64,000 bases of DNA from Pampus argenteus (Eukaryota > Chordata > Actinopteri > Scombriformes > Stromateidae): the NCBI GenBank assembly GCA_036937835.1, contig CM072877.1:8012501-8076500 (forward strand), in the 5' to 3' direction. A program made the translations under genes and the position numbers. Positions 46,720-58,947 of this stretch are shown here, piece by piece (within the stretch, counting starts at the first letter, position 1; each line of letters starts with the position of its first letter). The notes beneath the pieces are model-generated. The model was given only the letters and a program-made list of their open reading frames with translations, was not told the DNA's origin and ran no database searches.

Positions 46720-47365
46720 GACGAAAGGAAGTTGACCTCAACAACAAAGAGCACACTTGTTACAGCTGTCTTGTTCTATGACTGATCCTGGTGGGAAATG
46801 CTTTAAACATTAAACATATGCTTAATAAAAAAAAAAGCAAAGCACTCCATTTATCATTTAAATTGGTCATCCAGTTCTCTACTGACAAAGCCAGGGCTGC
46901 AGAATGACCCTCTGAAGATGAAACGAGTATCATTAGATGTTAGGAAAACATTTGCATTTGATTGATTTTTAGTTTGAATCAGCGGAACGAATAGCCAACG
47001 GAAATTCTCGGAGTTGCAGCATAACTCCTCATGCATTTATGTAACCCAATAAAGGCATAATGAGCCTTCACTGAACTGTCAGTTAAAGGTACAATTCTGT
47101 TCCTACGCCTTGTTTGTTTTTGTCAGCTGATATGCCATCATCTCGCAATACTTTGAAGGTATTCAACATCCTCTAGAGATTTCTGTTGGTACAGAAAGCC
47201 TGATAAGAATAGGGTTTATGTAAGTAACGACTGAATGGAGTGAATTACCTTTACTGCTGGAGCTCTTCTCTCTGTAGTATATAAGTATAGGGACACTAAA
47301 AGTGATATTTTATATTGTTATGGTGCTTTTATTTAAATCACAGACACAAGGGAGGTGGCGGTTTC

Positions 47366-47473
<108 letters not shown>

Positions 47474-48924
47474 GCCATAAGCTACTGGTCATACTAAAAG
47501 ATTCAATTACAGACTAAATGACTTGATGTGGTGATTTTTGCATTTTACAAATAACAGCAATTGTTCATGGTGTGTTCAGAAACCCATCACAAAGTGAGAA
47601 AAAAATGTTATATAAAGTCATAAGTAACACCAAGTTAAAAATGTATGTCATATCGCTTCAGATTTTGTCTAAAGCTGCTCTCTTTAAGTGAATCCTGACA
47701 AATGCCAGGAGTTGTGATGAGCAAGCTTCAGTAAGCCAGAAGGAAGTAATTATCTTACCGAGCCCTAATCTGTCATCCAGTTATTGTAAGTTGAGTTGAG
47801 TATAGGCGAGTATCAAGCCATTCATGTGCACTCACACTTTTTGAAGCTTCTATACTGCTCAGCTCACTTTTCCACGACCCCAAACTGGCCCACAAAATAG
47901 AATGACAGCTTAAACCGCCCACACATGTTTGAAGGGGATGTAGGAAAGCTAGAAGCATCAAGAGAGTATAAAAATGCAAACTGTAGAGGTCTGATTCTAT
48001 CATCAAATGCACAAGTCTCGAGTGGCGCTGTTATGTCTGTGCAGTTAAAAAAAAACACGATTTTACCAGAACACGATGTTTCCATCAAAAAGAGTAGGTG
48101 GCGTTCGTCATCTCTGATTGTTCACTAGAAAAATGACAATTCTAGAAAGTTGTAATATCTTAATGTAGCATGTTCTTTTTCCTTTTTTTTATTTTAATTA
48201 TCCAAGAATAAAAAAGGTCATGTTCCATTTGCATTAAAACACACAAGACACAATTGCTTACTGGTGCCAGTCTTAATATTATTTAAGCAAGATATTCAGT
48301 CTACTGTAGTAATAAATACAGCTGACAATAAACAAGTTTGAAAAGTTGGTTAAATTCATCAGACCGGTCCTAAACCACCATATATAACCTTTTTTTATTT
48401 CCAAAATGTTATTAAATTTGTTAGCAGGAAATATGACTTCACACAGGGCTATGTTACACAGTGTGTTGACGTGTGGATGGTATCCTGATATATACCTGGC
48501 CTCTAAATATTCCTAATAATAAACCTTTGAGTATTATGCACTTTATCCTCACTGCAAAAGTGAAATGATATCAAGAAAACAAAGCAATTCATGATTTCTT
48601 ATATCTTCCTTTACAGTAGCAGGAATAAGATATTTAATTGAATATTTAAACCAATACAATGTTTACACTGACACTGGCATGGACAAAATAAATAATCTAA
48701 CCATCTACCAAACAGTTACTAATGTCTTCCTCAGTTATAATATATAATATAATTTTAGTTTTAAGCATGTTGATTCTGAATGAAAGTTGTGTTTGTCACT
48801 TTTTATTTCAGATAGTGTTTTTAGTGACCTGATTATTACAGTAGTTCCAGTAGTATTTACTGCACAGGTAAATATCCCTACATAAAATCGATATTTTGCT
48901 ATGTAGAAGAAGATATTTTGCAGT

Positions 48925-49335
48925 GCACTGGCCAGTTATTCGGAAAGGGGCCAGCGGGAGCCGAGCTGCATGCTGCAGCGTGTGTGGTGATTAATCATGC
49001 TGTGACTCTGCATCTCTCGGGCCTGTCAACTACTCTGGCCGCATGAGGTCCAAGAACATCTGGGGATGTCTGGGGACGTCAGGGGGAGATCACGGCCCAT
49101 TTGTCTCCCAGGGACAGCGACCAGACGTGCTGCTTCAATCTCACATCACCCCCCATCGCCCCTCCTTACCTTCCGGGGTCCCTGCAGACCCTGCTTGGAC
49201 AAAAGGTGTATGCTCTTATTACATGACACATAACACTCTGAGGAACTGTGAACAGAGGAAGGCGATGTCTTGGGGCTGTACATCAGTGACAATAACAACC
49301 GGGGTTGGTAATATGCCTGTTGGTGAGCTATCATG
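48925..49335. promoter_or_regulatory. Candidate conserved non-coding element
   Basis: One of the GC-richest blocks of the window, with GCCAGCGGGAGCCGAGCTGC, an ATTAATCATG site near 48990 and no simple repeats. The plus-strand frame of 97 codons has no recognisable domain, and a minus-strand frame of 76 codons overlaps it. It could be a regulatory element or a non-coding exon. Confidence 0.25.
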
Positions 49336-49425
49336 AAGAACAACAACCTGCTGAGTGTGGGAATAAGGCTTGACACATCGCTTTAGCGGGAACAGCTTTA
49401 GACAGCGATGCAGCTTAAAATACCA

Positions 49426-49449
49426 CAGCAACAACAACAACAACAACAC
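49426..49449. repeat. (AAC)n trinucleotide tract
   Basis: About eight perfect CAA/AAC units. Confidence 0.9.
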
Positions 49450-50224
49450 AAAGTGGCAAATAATAGATAATATAGATAAATCTTAACATTATGCCTAAAG
49501 CACATCAGCTAAAAAAATATGCACCAGTTGAAAAGCAATAAAAGCTGACGAAAAAGAGAAAAGTACAAAGTGGCGTCAGTGGCACATCTTTTTTTCGCAG
49601 GGTTGCAAAGGCAGATCAGTGTGGCTGGAAATAACTATGTGGTTACAAACAAGCCCTGTCCAAAACAAAAAAACATCTCAGGTTGGTGTCACTATATATC
49701 AAATACTATCCTTATATAATATTAAATTGCAAAGACAAATTGTATTTGGAAGTAGGTTTTATTTATTCTAAACTAGAGCCTGTGGGTTTCATTAAACATC
49801 CTGCACCCGACTGCAGTGACTTAAATTTAAATGTAAAATATATATACTCCCACACAATTAAGATAAGGGATTATGTATTATTTATATGGCTTTGTTTATT
49901 GTAACGATTCCGCAGCCTAAGTGCGTGCACAAAAAAGAAATCCACATTTAAATGCTCTCAAAGCAGGTGACCTAAATATTAGATTTCAAAATATATGCAA
50001 AGCGAGATTTTTTTTTATAAACAAATGCTTTCAGTGGGCAGACTTCACCCATTAAAAACAAGCCGCCAGAAGTACTCGTGCAATCCGCTGGATGTTTTCA
50101 CTTCAGGCATTGTGTCCATGTAGCTTATTTTGTTAACATGAACCCGATTACAAGTATATATGTGGTCCAATCCTGGTGATTCATAGAAAATCAATTCAGG
50201 AGAGACAGGATAAATCAGCTGCAA

Positions 50225-50575
50225 TGAAGTTAATGCAGATGAGGTATTTTTGGGCATGAAAGAACCAGCTGATTATGCAGTGGCCCCCGTGTTTGTTCCA
50301 GGAAGCTGCTGTACAGCAGAGATACATGAGCTGTGCTCCCCCTCGCTCTGTTGGTGACGGCATGATGAATGATCGCCGGTAGGGGAAGGGAAGAAATGCA
50401 GCCAGGGCAGGTTCGACATAAGGGAATCATGGGATATACATGTACTGGCTTTGTTCGTGAACCTCTTTCTGGTTTTGTCCTTCTGTCCCTGTACAGCTGG
50501 GAGTTCAACCGCAAGGTCTTTCGAGATCAGCGATGGCAGATTTGAGGGCCTCGCTCCAGTGTGACGTTTGACAGG
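50225..50575. promoter_or_regulatory. Candidate conserved non-coding element with acceptor-like site
   Basis: The block has balanced composition and a pyrimidine stretch ending CCCTGTACAG at 50496, like a splice acceptor. The following sequence reads WEFNRKVFRDQRWQI in one frame, then stops. All three frames stop before the next GT donor-like site at 50575, so an internal coding exon is not supported. Confidence 0.2.
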
Positions 50576-53233
50576 TGGCGGCTCACGGCGCTTTGTTTTT
50601 TTTTTTCAGGATTTTTTAAATCCTGCTTAAATCAGTGGTATTGGACTTTTCCAGACACATGTACAGAGACATAGGCACACACAAACAGATGTAACAGCGC
50701 ACACAAAAAAAAAAACTGGCACTAAGACACATGGCTTTCAGTGACTTAGTTGAGTGTGACAGGATTAGCATGACTCCGGTGAAACAGAAACCACACAGAT
50801 AGAGACCGTAATCTCTAATGTGAAGGTCAGTATATCTCACGAAATGAATTATTCTCAAACGGCACGCAAGAATATCCAAACGCACGCGCCTGTGTTCACA
50901 GACACAGAGAAAAGATGGGAATTAAACAATGTAAAGTAAGCGTTCGAGTTTCAGATCATCACCCGTGTTCTCTTGTGCTTTTCAGTTTCAGTTTTAAGGG
51001 TGGAACCAGCATATTTTAATGCTCAAATGTCCAGGTGGGGATTTAACTGGAACATTCACTGGCTGTGCTCAGATAAATACAGCTAGTATAGAAACACACA
51101 AAGACAGACACAACTCATCTGGCTAGTAAAATGGAAATTAATTCCAAGAGCATTTATATGAACGCTGTTAAAGTTCATCACACGCTTCCCAAAACAACCC
51201 TTGGAAGTGTGTGCCCGCATTTGACTATTAAGAGCTTTTTTAATGTAGCTATCCATGGAGCTGAAGGGGAAGAGGGATTCATTGAACTCATTGACTTATT
51301 TAACTGTTTGTATGCCATGTGATACAAAAACTTAAATGAAAAAAAAAATGGCACAATAGAAGCATTTGCTTAGAAATTATACTGGGGCTGTCCTGTGGTC
51401 ACAAGTTTGATGGAAGTTAATGAATGTAATCACAAATAGCCATGAATATGGAAATAAGTGTGTTTTTTGTAATAAATAAAGAAACATTACAAATGAAAAA
51501 GAAAGAAATGATGTTAAAAAAAAGGACAAGAAACATACAATTCATCCAGCCACGCAGTCCAACACACTTCTTCTCAGCAGTTCATAGAAACACGACAGAT
51601 ATCTATACATCAACAGGCACAGTCTTTTAAATACATTTAAGATAAATTACTGAAATAATTTCCATATATGAAATGATGCATGTATTTCTAAAGAGTATGG
51701 TGCAATATCTCTTTAACCTTTTACAAAATCATAATTACCAACTATTACAGTATACCAGGATTCATAGATATTATGTATTAAATTGCGAATGTTTAAGAAA
51801 TTATTTTCATTTGCTACCTTTTTAAGCAAAAATCTAATGGCACGTATTCATAATTTTTGGTTTTTAAGTGACCAATATATAATCTGATGATTTAGGGATT
51901 CATTTCCCTTTGTTTACCCAACATTATGTCACTGAATGATGATTCACTCCACAATCTTTGTTTTTAGGTTTTTAGAAATGTGTCTTTTGTCTGTAAAAGC
52001 TCTTAAGTACAGGACAAGGGCTGATACAATATTAAGACAGCTGCTGATTTAATTGAAAACTGTATTACCATAATCTTGTTTCCATAAAAGATATGGAAAA
52101 AAGTGGCATTTCTACCAATTAAGAATATTTAATGTCTGAGGTACAGGCAAGGAACCTTCACATCAAGCACAAACTATCTAAATAAATGTGATTAAAGAGG
52201 GAAGAAAATCAAACAAGAGGAAATCAATGGTCATGATAAAAGCCTGAAAAAGCGACAGGAACCCCACTAATTTTAGAGGGAAGTGTTTGAGCTACCAGTG
52301 ACCGTAGAGGTTCATCAGCACTGGATGTAAACAGTCCAGCATGGATGTACTTTCTGGGACACTGAGGCTGACCTGCTTCTCAAGCAACTGATCTATTAGG
52401 GTTCTCTGTGCCAGGACTCACACAAATAAATAATTCAATACACAGTCAAATAAGAGCATCATGTGGCTCATAATTTTTTCCAACATTTCATCCCACATTA
52501 TTTATGTTGTCACTTTAAACAGGAACTGAAAGGTGTTTTCCAACATATGATATAATCATGACTGAACACTAACAAATAACTTCCAACTGTAAAGAACTTA
52601 ACATCTAACCTAACATCTTTATCTATATTCACAAATGCATAAAATATGTGTAAAAATCTGAACATTATACATGTTTCAACTAAGTTTCTAATGTAATTGA
52701 TTTTTTTCTTTGTGTTGAGCATAACCTACGGCACACTCAGACCACCTTAGAGTTAGATAAATACAACTTCACTTAACTATTCAGTACATAAAACACATAC
52801 AAAGTGTTTATGTACTTATGTACTTTACAATTTCTTACTATACTCTTACAATACACATTCTTACATTATTAAACTTTTGTGCAGAGAGCCCGACCGGTAT
52901 GCAATATATCAAAACTCAAATTAAACTTCTTTAATCTTCTCTGCTGCTGCAGATGTAGTTCAAAGGATGTACGCTGTTACTGGATGATTTAAAAGAAAAA
53001 AGAAAAAACTGGAACAGTGCAGAACAACACATAGCTTGTTATGTGTTTGTACATCATACAATTAGCTGCACACAATCATGTTTTTTTTCTTTATATCACA
53101 GTATGATATATTTTAATTAAAAAAGAAAAAAAAAAGATTTCATCTTCAGTTTCTAATATCATATTATCTCAAGTAACCGATGAGTTACTCTCTCAAAAAC
53201 GTGTTATATATTGCAGGAAATGTTCACTGGGTG

Positions 53234-53235
<2 letters not shown>

Positions 53236-53277
<42 letters not shown>
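53236..53277. repeat. (TA)21 microsatellite
   Basis: A perfect TA array of about 41 bases. Confidence 0.95.
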
Positions 53278-53279
<2 letters not shown>

Positions 53280-53329
53280 TGTGCTTAGTTTTGGAAGTGT
53301 CTCTGTCAATCTGAAAGTCCTCTTGTCTC

Positions 53330-53640
53330 TGGGCAGCAGTGGAAATGACTGGCCTTTCATTAATCTCAATGTCTACAGTGCAGTCCTCCCCTAATTACAG
53401 CCATTGTTTACCTGGCACATCTATTGAATTATTGATGGCTGCCCTGCCCCAGTCAGTTTAAAGGCCTTTGCCAATGGGCACACACCAGGCAATGGACAGA
53501 TACCTGCCAACACATCCCCTATGCCTCCAGTATGACAGTTCACTGAATTATTGTGCTAATAAACAATTTGTTTTCCTGACAGCGTGCTGTTGTGCAGAGA
53601 AAAGCATGCCTTCATTGCATGTGTTGTTGTGTAGGTGTTA
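53330..53640. promoter_or_regulatory. Candidate conserved non-coding element
   Basis: After the TA array the sequence becomes free of simple repeats and rich in possible factor sites: CCTAATTACAGCCATTGTTT, TGAATTATTGATGG, and TGAATTATTG again near 53542. TAATTA/ATTGTTT cores suit homeodomain and SOX/forkhead factors. There is no open frame of note on either strand. Regulatory function is inference. Confidence 0.3.
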
Positions 53641-55170
53641 GATGATGTGATAAAGCATCATTTTATATTATAAATGGCTCATCAGGTGACCTCTTAAGTT
53701 TTTTTCCAGTGCTATATTTCACCACATTTCAGGAAACTATTAACTAATATTCTTGCGTATTCGAGGTCCATTCTTTAAGTTACGGAATAAACAAATGACT
53801 CCCGGGAATTATTCAAATGAAATGGCGACCGCTGACGATCGTCCTTACTGCTTACTGCGCGAACTGAAATGCTTCTGAAGCATAATACAAGTCACATCCA
53901 ATTTGCGAAACCTGCCTTCAGTGGCCCATTATAACCCTCTAATGACATGCATATATAAAATCCCTCTATCTACTGCAAATAAAAAAGCAACTGAGACCAA
54001 ACCGAATCCATAAATGATTACCCCCAACAATAAGTAAATCCGCAGAACTAAAATTCAATTTTGTGAAATCCCACAGTCCTACTGCTAGACGCCATTCAAA
54101 GCTCATGAGGATTTGGACTTAAAGCGACTTAGAGGTGATTTATGCAGTAACCCAAATGGCTGTGCTAGGATGAGACGAAAAAGGCCCAGGCCTTCAGAAA
54201 GAGAACCTGCCTCTGTGTCATGACTCACTATAGCTATGCTCTGCATGAAAAGGTAGGGTTCTGCCTTTCTGCCTTGTATCAGATTGCCAGAGATTGTGCT
54301 CCACTGGGTGTAAGCAGTGATGTGTCACACAGCTAACACCGACCCTCTTTCGTTGCCTCCTGCAGAGCAAAAAAAAAACAGATCAATCTTAAATGTCAAA
54401 AGCATTTGAGATATTTCTGACATGGTTGTTTAGAACAGTTCCACTTCAGTGAACATCTATAAACATCTATAAAGCAATCAGATTCTACAGTATATCTCAG
54501 GGGACATTACTTCCTGTGTGTAATGTAAACAGCAATATATCACAAGTCAAAGCAACCATCATACATGATATATATATAAGGCATATATTGCCTTTTAGGT
54601 CACAGAGAAATATCTCTATCATGTCAAACACTTAATATTCACTAATTGGTTAGGGGGAAAAAATCATGGTTTATTGTATTGACATCCACCACAACAACCT
54701 TATTATGAAGTCGGTGCAGTGAATAAATATACCACTTCTCTCACTCAAAAAAAAAAAAAAGAAAAACATTGCCACGGAACAGAAATTTTAAATGAATTAG
54801 TCCTAGCCTAGACGGTTGGATGCGAAGCCATCGGTAACAACAGCCTGAAATCTGCCAGAAAGATATGATTTGAACCAACTGTAGAGTAGAATCACTACAA
54901 TGCATCATAAAGCAGCTTATTCAACAAAACTCCAAAGCTTGACTGTTGTGGTAGAAAGATATATTATTTTCCTCTAGAAAGGTGGATAATTTCTAAGACA
55001 GGAATGCGTTGATATAGGCGCTATCGCTTATAGGTCACAAGCATTTTCACCTTTGTTTTTCCAAACTAATGGAAACAGTGGTAAAAGCTTAATTAAAAAC
55101 TATGTACCAGTGATGCTGTAATAATAAATAGAACATTCATACAGGCAAATGACAAGTATAAGTTGGCACT

Positions 55171-55220
55171 TTTAATTTCGTTGTACATGTGACAATGACA
55201 AATAAAGATATTCTTCTAAA
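55171..55220 (+). mobile_element. LINE-type 3' tail
   Basis: TTTCGTTGTACATGTGACAA followed by TGACAAATAAAGATATTCTTCT resembles the 3' end of L2-like LINEs and their SINE partners in fish, which finish TGACAATAAAGATTCT with a short repeat tail. No body is recognised upstream, so this is probably a very short 5'-truncated copy. Confidence 0.5.
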
Positions 55221-55439
55221 AGGTATTCATTTTCATAATGATCATGTCCATCAGTGGAAGGTTTTTTTTTACAAACTAGCGTGTCTTTCTTGTCCAGAAA
55301 CACCACTGGCGTTCACATTATGGAATTAGGCTGCAGCTGTTTAAGGGAGCATAATGCTACACGTTTTGGGGGAATCAAGCATGCATGAAAAATTGCGGTT
55401 GTTAAATCGACTCACTTGAAAATTAAAGCTGTGGCTTTT

Positions 55440-55637
55440 GGTGTGGAAAAATGTTTGGACTCCAGTACACCACCACCTACTATGAGCTCAACAATAACCA
55501 TAAAGTAGAACTATCACCTTAATGGCAATGTCACCAAAACTGGAAATGTATAAGCTTTGCAAAAGTAGGATTATTGGCAGAGCTGTTTGTACTGAATTGC
55601 ACAGGTGTTCCTAATAATGTGCCTGGTGAGCGTATGT
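55440..55637 (+). mobile_element. Right end of a non-autonomous DNA transposon
   Basis: The sequence ends ACAGGTGTTCCTAATAATGT GCCTGGTGAGCGTATG, close to a terminal repeat widespread in teleosts (complement: TACACTCACCGGCCAC and on). Before it, ATAACCATAAAGTAGAACTA TCACCTTAATGGCAATGTCA also follows the body of that repeat as I know it. The left end cannot be found, and there is no coding content. Confidence 0.55.
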
Positions 55638-55639
55638 AT

Positions 55640-55820
55640 TCACACGCTCTATAACCTCACTGCTTCCAAGTAAGATTTCCTCATTATCATCTCATATCAC
55701 AGGGAAATTGAGTGGGTGCAGAATATTCATTATTACCAGAGACGCCGTAATGTCATTAAGTATTCTTCATGATACGTCTCACATGTTTTGCATGGAATGG
55801 CGAAAAGGTTTATTTGGTTA

Positions 55821-55865
<45 letters not shown>

Positions 55866-56525
55866 TCGCTAGTTTCTTGTTTTGTTTCAGCCACAGATAA
55901 TCACAAGAGGTTATAGTTCAATCATATTAGAGTAAAATTAACATTTTAAAAGTATCCATTAAATAAAGAACAGTGAAATAGTATTAAAACAAACAGAAAT
56001 GTCAAGATAAAGAAACTCCCTATTAACTTTATTTCACAGAAACTTGGTTTCACACAAAGAGATTATTACATTGGCATTTATTACAAAATTCTATTTCCTT
56101 TTTTTCTTATTTTCTTAGCAAAATGAAGGGAGAACAAAGTGTGTTGTTGCTATTTTCCCTCAATGCTTATTGTGCAATTCAGTAGATATCACATCACTGA
56201 TGTATGATCTACCCTAATTCTCATTCTGAAAAAAAAAAAACCTATTTAAATGGGGACCTTTTTTTAAGCTGGAAAAACCATTTCTGAGGGCTTTCATGAA
56301 CAATATCCTTTTTTGTAAACATTAGTGGCTGACATGCATTAAAGAAGACAGGCAATATAACTGATATCATAATAATGCTTGATTAAAAGAAAATTCCGCA
56401 GTCCTCCATCCACCTGAAATACCTCTGCTGAGGTGGTGAGATGGGATGCGGTGAACGCACGTGGCTCTTTCTTTTTTTACGGTGCCGTGTTAACGGTCCT
56501 TCACTCCAGCGAGAAGCTCAGGCTG
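55640..56525. other. Non-coding stretch with GT array
   Basis: It contains the GT array at 55822 and short A/T runs. Near 56400-56525 it becomes CpG-richer (GCGGTGAACGCACGTGG) directly before the duplicated block. No gene is recognised. Confidence 0.5.
55822..55864. repeat. (GT)21 microsatellite
   Basis: A perfect GT array of about 43 bases. Confidence 0.95.
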
Positions 56526-56656
56526 ATGATGATGGCCATTTCAGACATCAGCCACAGAGGGTGGGGTGAAGGGGATGAATAATAACGAAGACAGCAAATG
56601 GAGAGGCTTGTCAAGTGGCGTTAAAGTGTCACTTTCGGAATGTGAATCATTACATC
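56526..56656 (+). repeat. Diverged local duplication, copy 1
   Basis: The block aligns with 56903-57030 in the same orientation. Matching segments in order are ATGATGA, then ATCAGCCA(C/G)AGAG, then ATAATAA(C/T)GA, then the core CAAGTGGCGTTAAAGTGTCA and on to GAATCAT. In the 39-base core starting at 56612, 35 positions are identical. Two of the four core differences are CpG here and CpA in copy 2. The 81-codon open frame across it does not continue in copy 2, so a coding origin is unlikely. Confidence 0.8.
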
Positions 56657-56796
56657 TCTTGATAGATGTTCTGTCCAGAGAGTTACTCAAAACTACAGAA
56701 GCCAACGGGTTATTTTGTCCAAGAGAGCCATCCTGTACAACCAAAAGTACTGCCTTTTTAAAACGTGCCCAAGACAGTAAATTGATTTTGAATAAA

Positions 56797-56822
56797 AAAA
56801 TAAAAAAATAAATAAATAAAAA
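56797..56822. repeat. (AAAT)n-rich tract
   Basis: Imperfect AAATA units between the two duplicated blocks. Confidence 0.8.
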
Positions 56823-56902
56823 AGACCAACTTTCATAGCATACTCTGCGAAATCAAAAGAAAATACTGCTTTGGCTCTCACATTTTTTGTGCAAAAACAA
56901 AT

Positions 56903-57030
56903 ATGATGAGGGTTGTTTCACATATCAGCCAGAGAGCAGTGAAGTGGAAAGATAATAATGACAGCATGATATAATGTGTTTCGCAAGTAGCATTAAAGTG
57001 TCACTTTCAGAATGTCAATCATCATCACAT
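56903..57030 (+). repeat. Diverged local duplication, copy 2
   Basis: Partner of 56526-56656, 377 bases downstream and in direct orientation. The core CAAGTAGCATTAAAGTGTCA starts at 56984. The 246 bases between the copies contain an AAAT-rich tract (56797-56822) and no shared sequence that I can see. Confidence 0.8.
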
Positions 57031-57714
57031 CACTGAGAGGTTTCAAAGAGGCCACGTCAAGATGGTTACAGCGTAGATGGTTTAACACTCCATCTGCCAT
57101 GGTGAATTTGGTACATCATGAAATGTGGTTTGTTTTTTTTCAGTATGCAGTTAAAACTCTTTCTAATAAACTCCATTCAACCACTGGTACATTAAACTCT
57201 TTATTATAGAAAACCTTAAAAAAATGTGATAACATGATAATTATTTGTTTACAGTTTCATATCATTTATTTCCAGGGAGTTCAAATTTGCTGCCTGAGCT
57301 CGTTAAGTAGGTCATATTTGTGGCATTATGGTAGCCAAATTCTAAAAAAAAACCCTATTTGTTTCATAAGTGTAGTCACATGACTAGATCAGCTGCTTTT
57401 CCATAAACTGTGAAATCGCTGCGCCCTCATAAAAGTCTGCTCGACTCTTGTGATATGAGAATGGCAACATCCTGAAGCACGCGTTCCTTCACTGGTGACA
57501 GAAAATACCTTGTGGCATGCTTTGCAGTTTCACCTGGTATTAATTCCCCTCCCGCTCTGTCAAGCCACCAATAGTTGGCTTCACATTTACAGTCGTTTTG
57601 ACTTGGAGAAAAAAGAGGAAGCCATTTATATATCCAAGCTCAATTCCTGCCTCATTTGCAGCTTTGTAACCAGGCAACAGGCAACTTGGGCAAAGCACAG
57701 ACTGTTATGGATAT

Positions 57715-57850
57715 CAGCAGAGCAGGACCCAAACGTAGAGAGCAAAGACAGCTTTAAGTGAAGAATAACTGCTTTATTTTCAAACGTTTAAACTCAGGGA
57801 TACAGGCAACCCTGATCAGCACAGAACAGACGAAAGCAGACGGGACTGAC
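57715..57850. mobile_element. Possible LTR-type repeat fragment
   Basis: GCAGAGCAGGACCCAAACGT followed by CTGCTTTATTTTCAAACG and ACAGGCA resembles dispersed fish repeats in which a GGACCCAAATGCAGA phrase precedes a TTTATT stretch. Ends and family cannot be defined. Confidence 0.3.
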
Positions 57851-58928
57851 GAGGGTGATGCAGGGCAGGTGTGGAGGAAGCAATGGGCGGCTGTCAAAAC
57901 TTGGGGGATGGGGGGGTGTAAAAACAAAAGTATTAGCCATCATAGCCTGTGAACACGTTCATGGAGAGCTCCCTTTCTGCTCACTCCAGTTTCTGTGGCA
58001 TTTACCTTTTGTTTTGAAATTAAATAATTTTCGTTATTAGCTGTAAAATTGTTATTGTAATGGCCGTAGCTCATGTATGAGGGAAACAAAAAAGCTCATA
58101 CAAAGGAAAACGCACAACTAAATCGCAAAAATGCAACACCTTTCTACTCATATGGACTTAAAGAGATGATAACTGCCATAAAGTTGGTAGATTCAAAAGA
58201 CACAGTTCAGATGATGCAATTTAAAAAAAATAAATAAATAAAGTGGTCAAAAGCTATACGGACTACTTGGTCAAGCTCCAACAACTCTAGATCAACTGAA
58301 AAGTATCGAACGCCCCGGGCTTCCTGTTATAAATGTGAAGTCTGCAAACTCGAGTCAAAGATAGAATTTATACTACATCACCGGGGTTATTTTCCACGAT
58401 TTGATAAAGCGCCTTCACAACCAGCACAACCTTTCACAGGCAGCATGTACTCTACTATTCCTCTTTGATAAGTATACTGATGGTATACTGATAAGTATAC
58501 TGATGGATACAAAGAGCTCTAATATATACAGTAGCTTTGTTTCAGACCCACTCATAATTTTAAATTACAGAAAATAGAGGACTACTGGTCTACGATGTGC
58601 ACCATATAATCACAATGTCCCAGTTCAATTTGTTGCATGTCATCCCCTTTTCTCTTTAGCCTGTGTTTTCCGTCTACCTCCAGTTTCAACTTTCACATCT
58701 CAAAAAAAAAAAAAAATCCAAATCCAACAAAGTGCTTGATGATGTTTTGTTCCTGCTGCAGACTTCTGGCTAACATAGTAAGCGTATCAGTTGTATTAAT
58801 CTATGAGAGAGCAAATCAAAGTCTGTATGTGACTTTTTTCCAGATTTTTTTTTTTTTTTATGAAAACGGCCCAGAATATTGCACAGTTGAAAGAAACCAC
58901 CCAAAACATCAAAGCTAAAATCTCTGTC

Positions 58929-58947
58929 AAAAAAAAAAAAAAAAAAA
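58929..58947. repeat. (A)19 homopolymer
   Basis: An uninterrupted A run. Confidence 0.95.

Larger units (their letters stand above)
41160..47365. other. Non-coding stretch, no gene recognised
   Basis: It holds a T run at 41402, the TTAAA-type tract at 42580, a degenerate GGCTAT-rich block at 45443-45568, a CT array at 46085 and an A run at 46700. The 180-codon frame at 44783-45325 is the longest in the window. It shows no domain and no homology that I recognise, only a hydrophobic patch, and I do not accept it as a gene. The 109-codon frame at 46208 is likewise featureless. Confidence 0.5.
47475..55150. other. Non-coding stretch with candidate regulatory blocks
   Basis: No gene is recognised. 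It holds an AAC tract at 49426, a TA array at 53236, A/T runs, and GC-richer blocks at 48925-49335, 50225-50575 and 53330-53640 that are listed separately. The stretch 51.1-53.2 kb is AT-rich with no discernible feature. Confidence 0.5.

Noticed and set aside
50497..50574. Possible coding exon after an acceptor-like CAG (peptide WEFNRKVFRDQRWQI)
   Set aside because: All three frames stop before the next donor-like GT, so it cannot be an internal coding exon; a terminal exon has no supporting evidence.
58467..58505. Direct repeat GATAAGTATACTGATG, twice
   Set aside because: A 16-base duplication at 23-base spacing is a minor slippage event without further structure.
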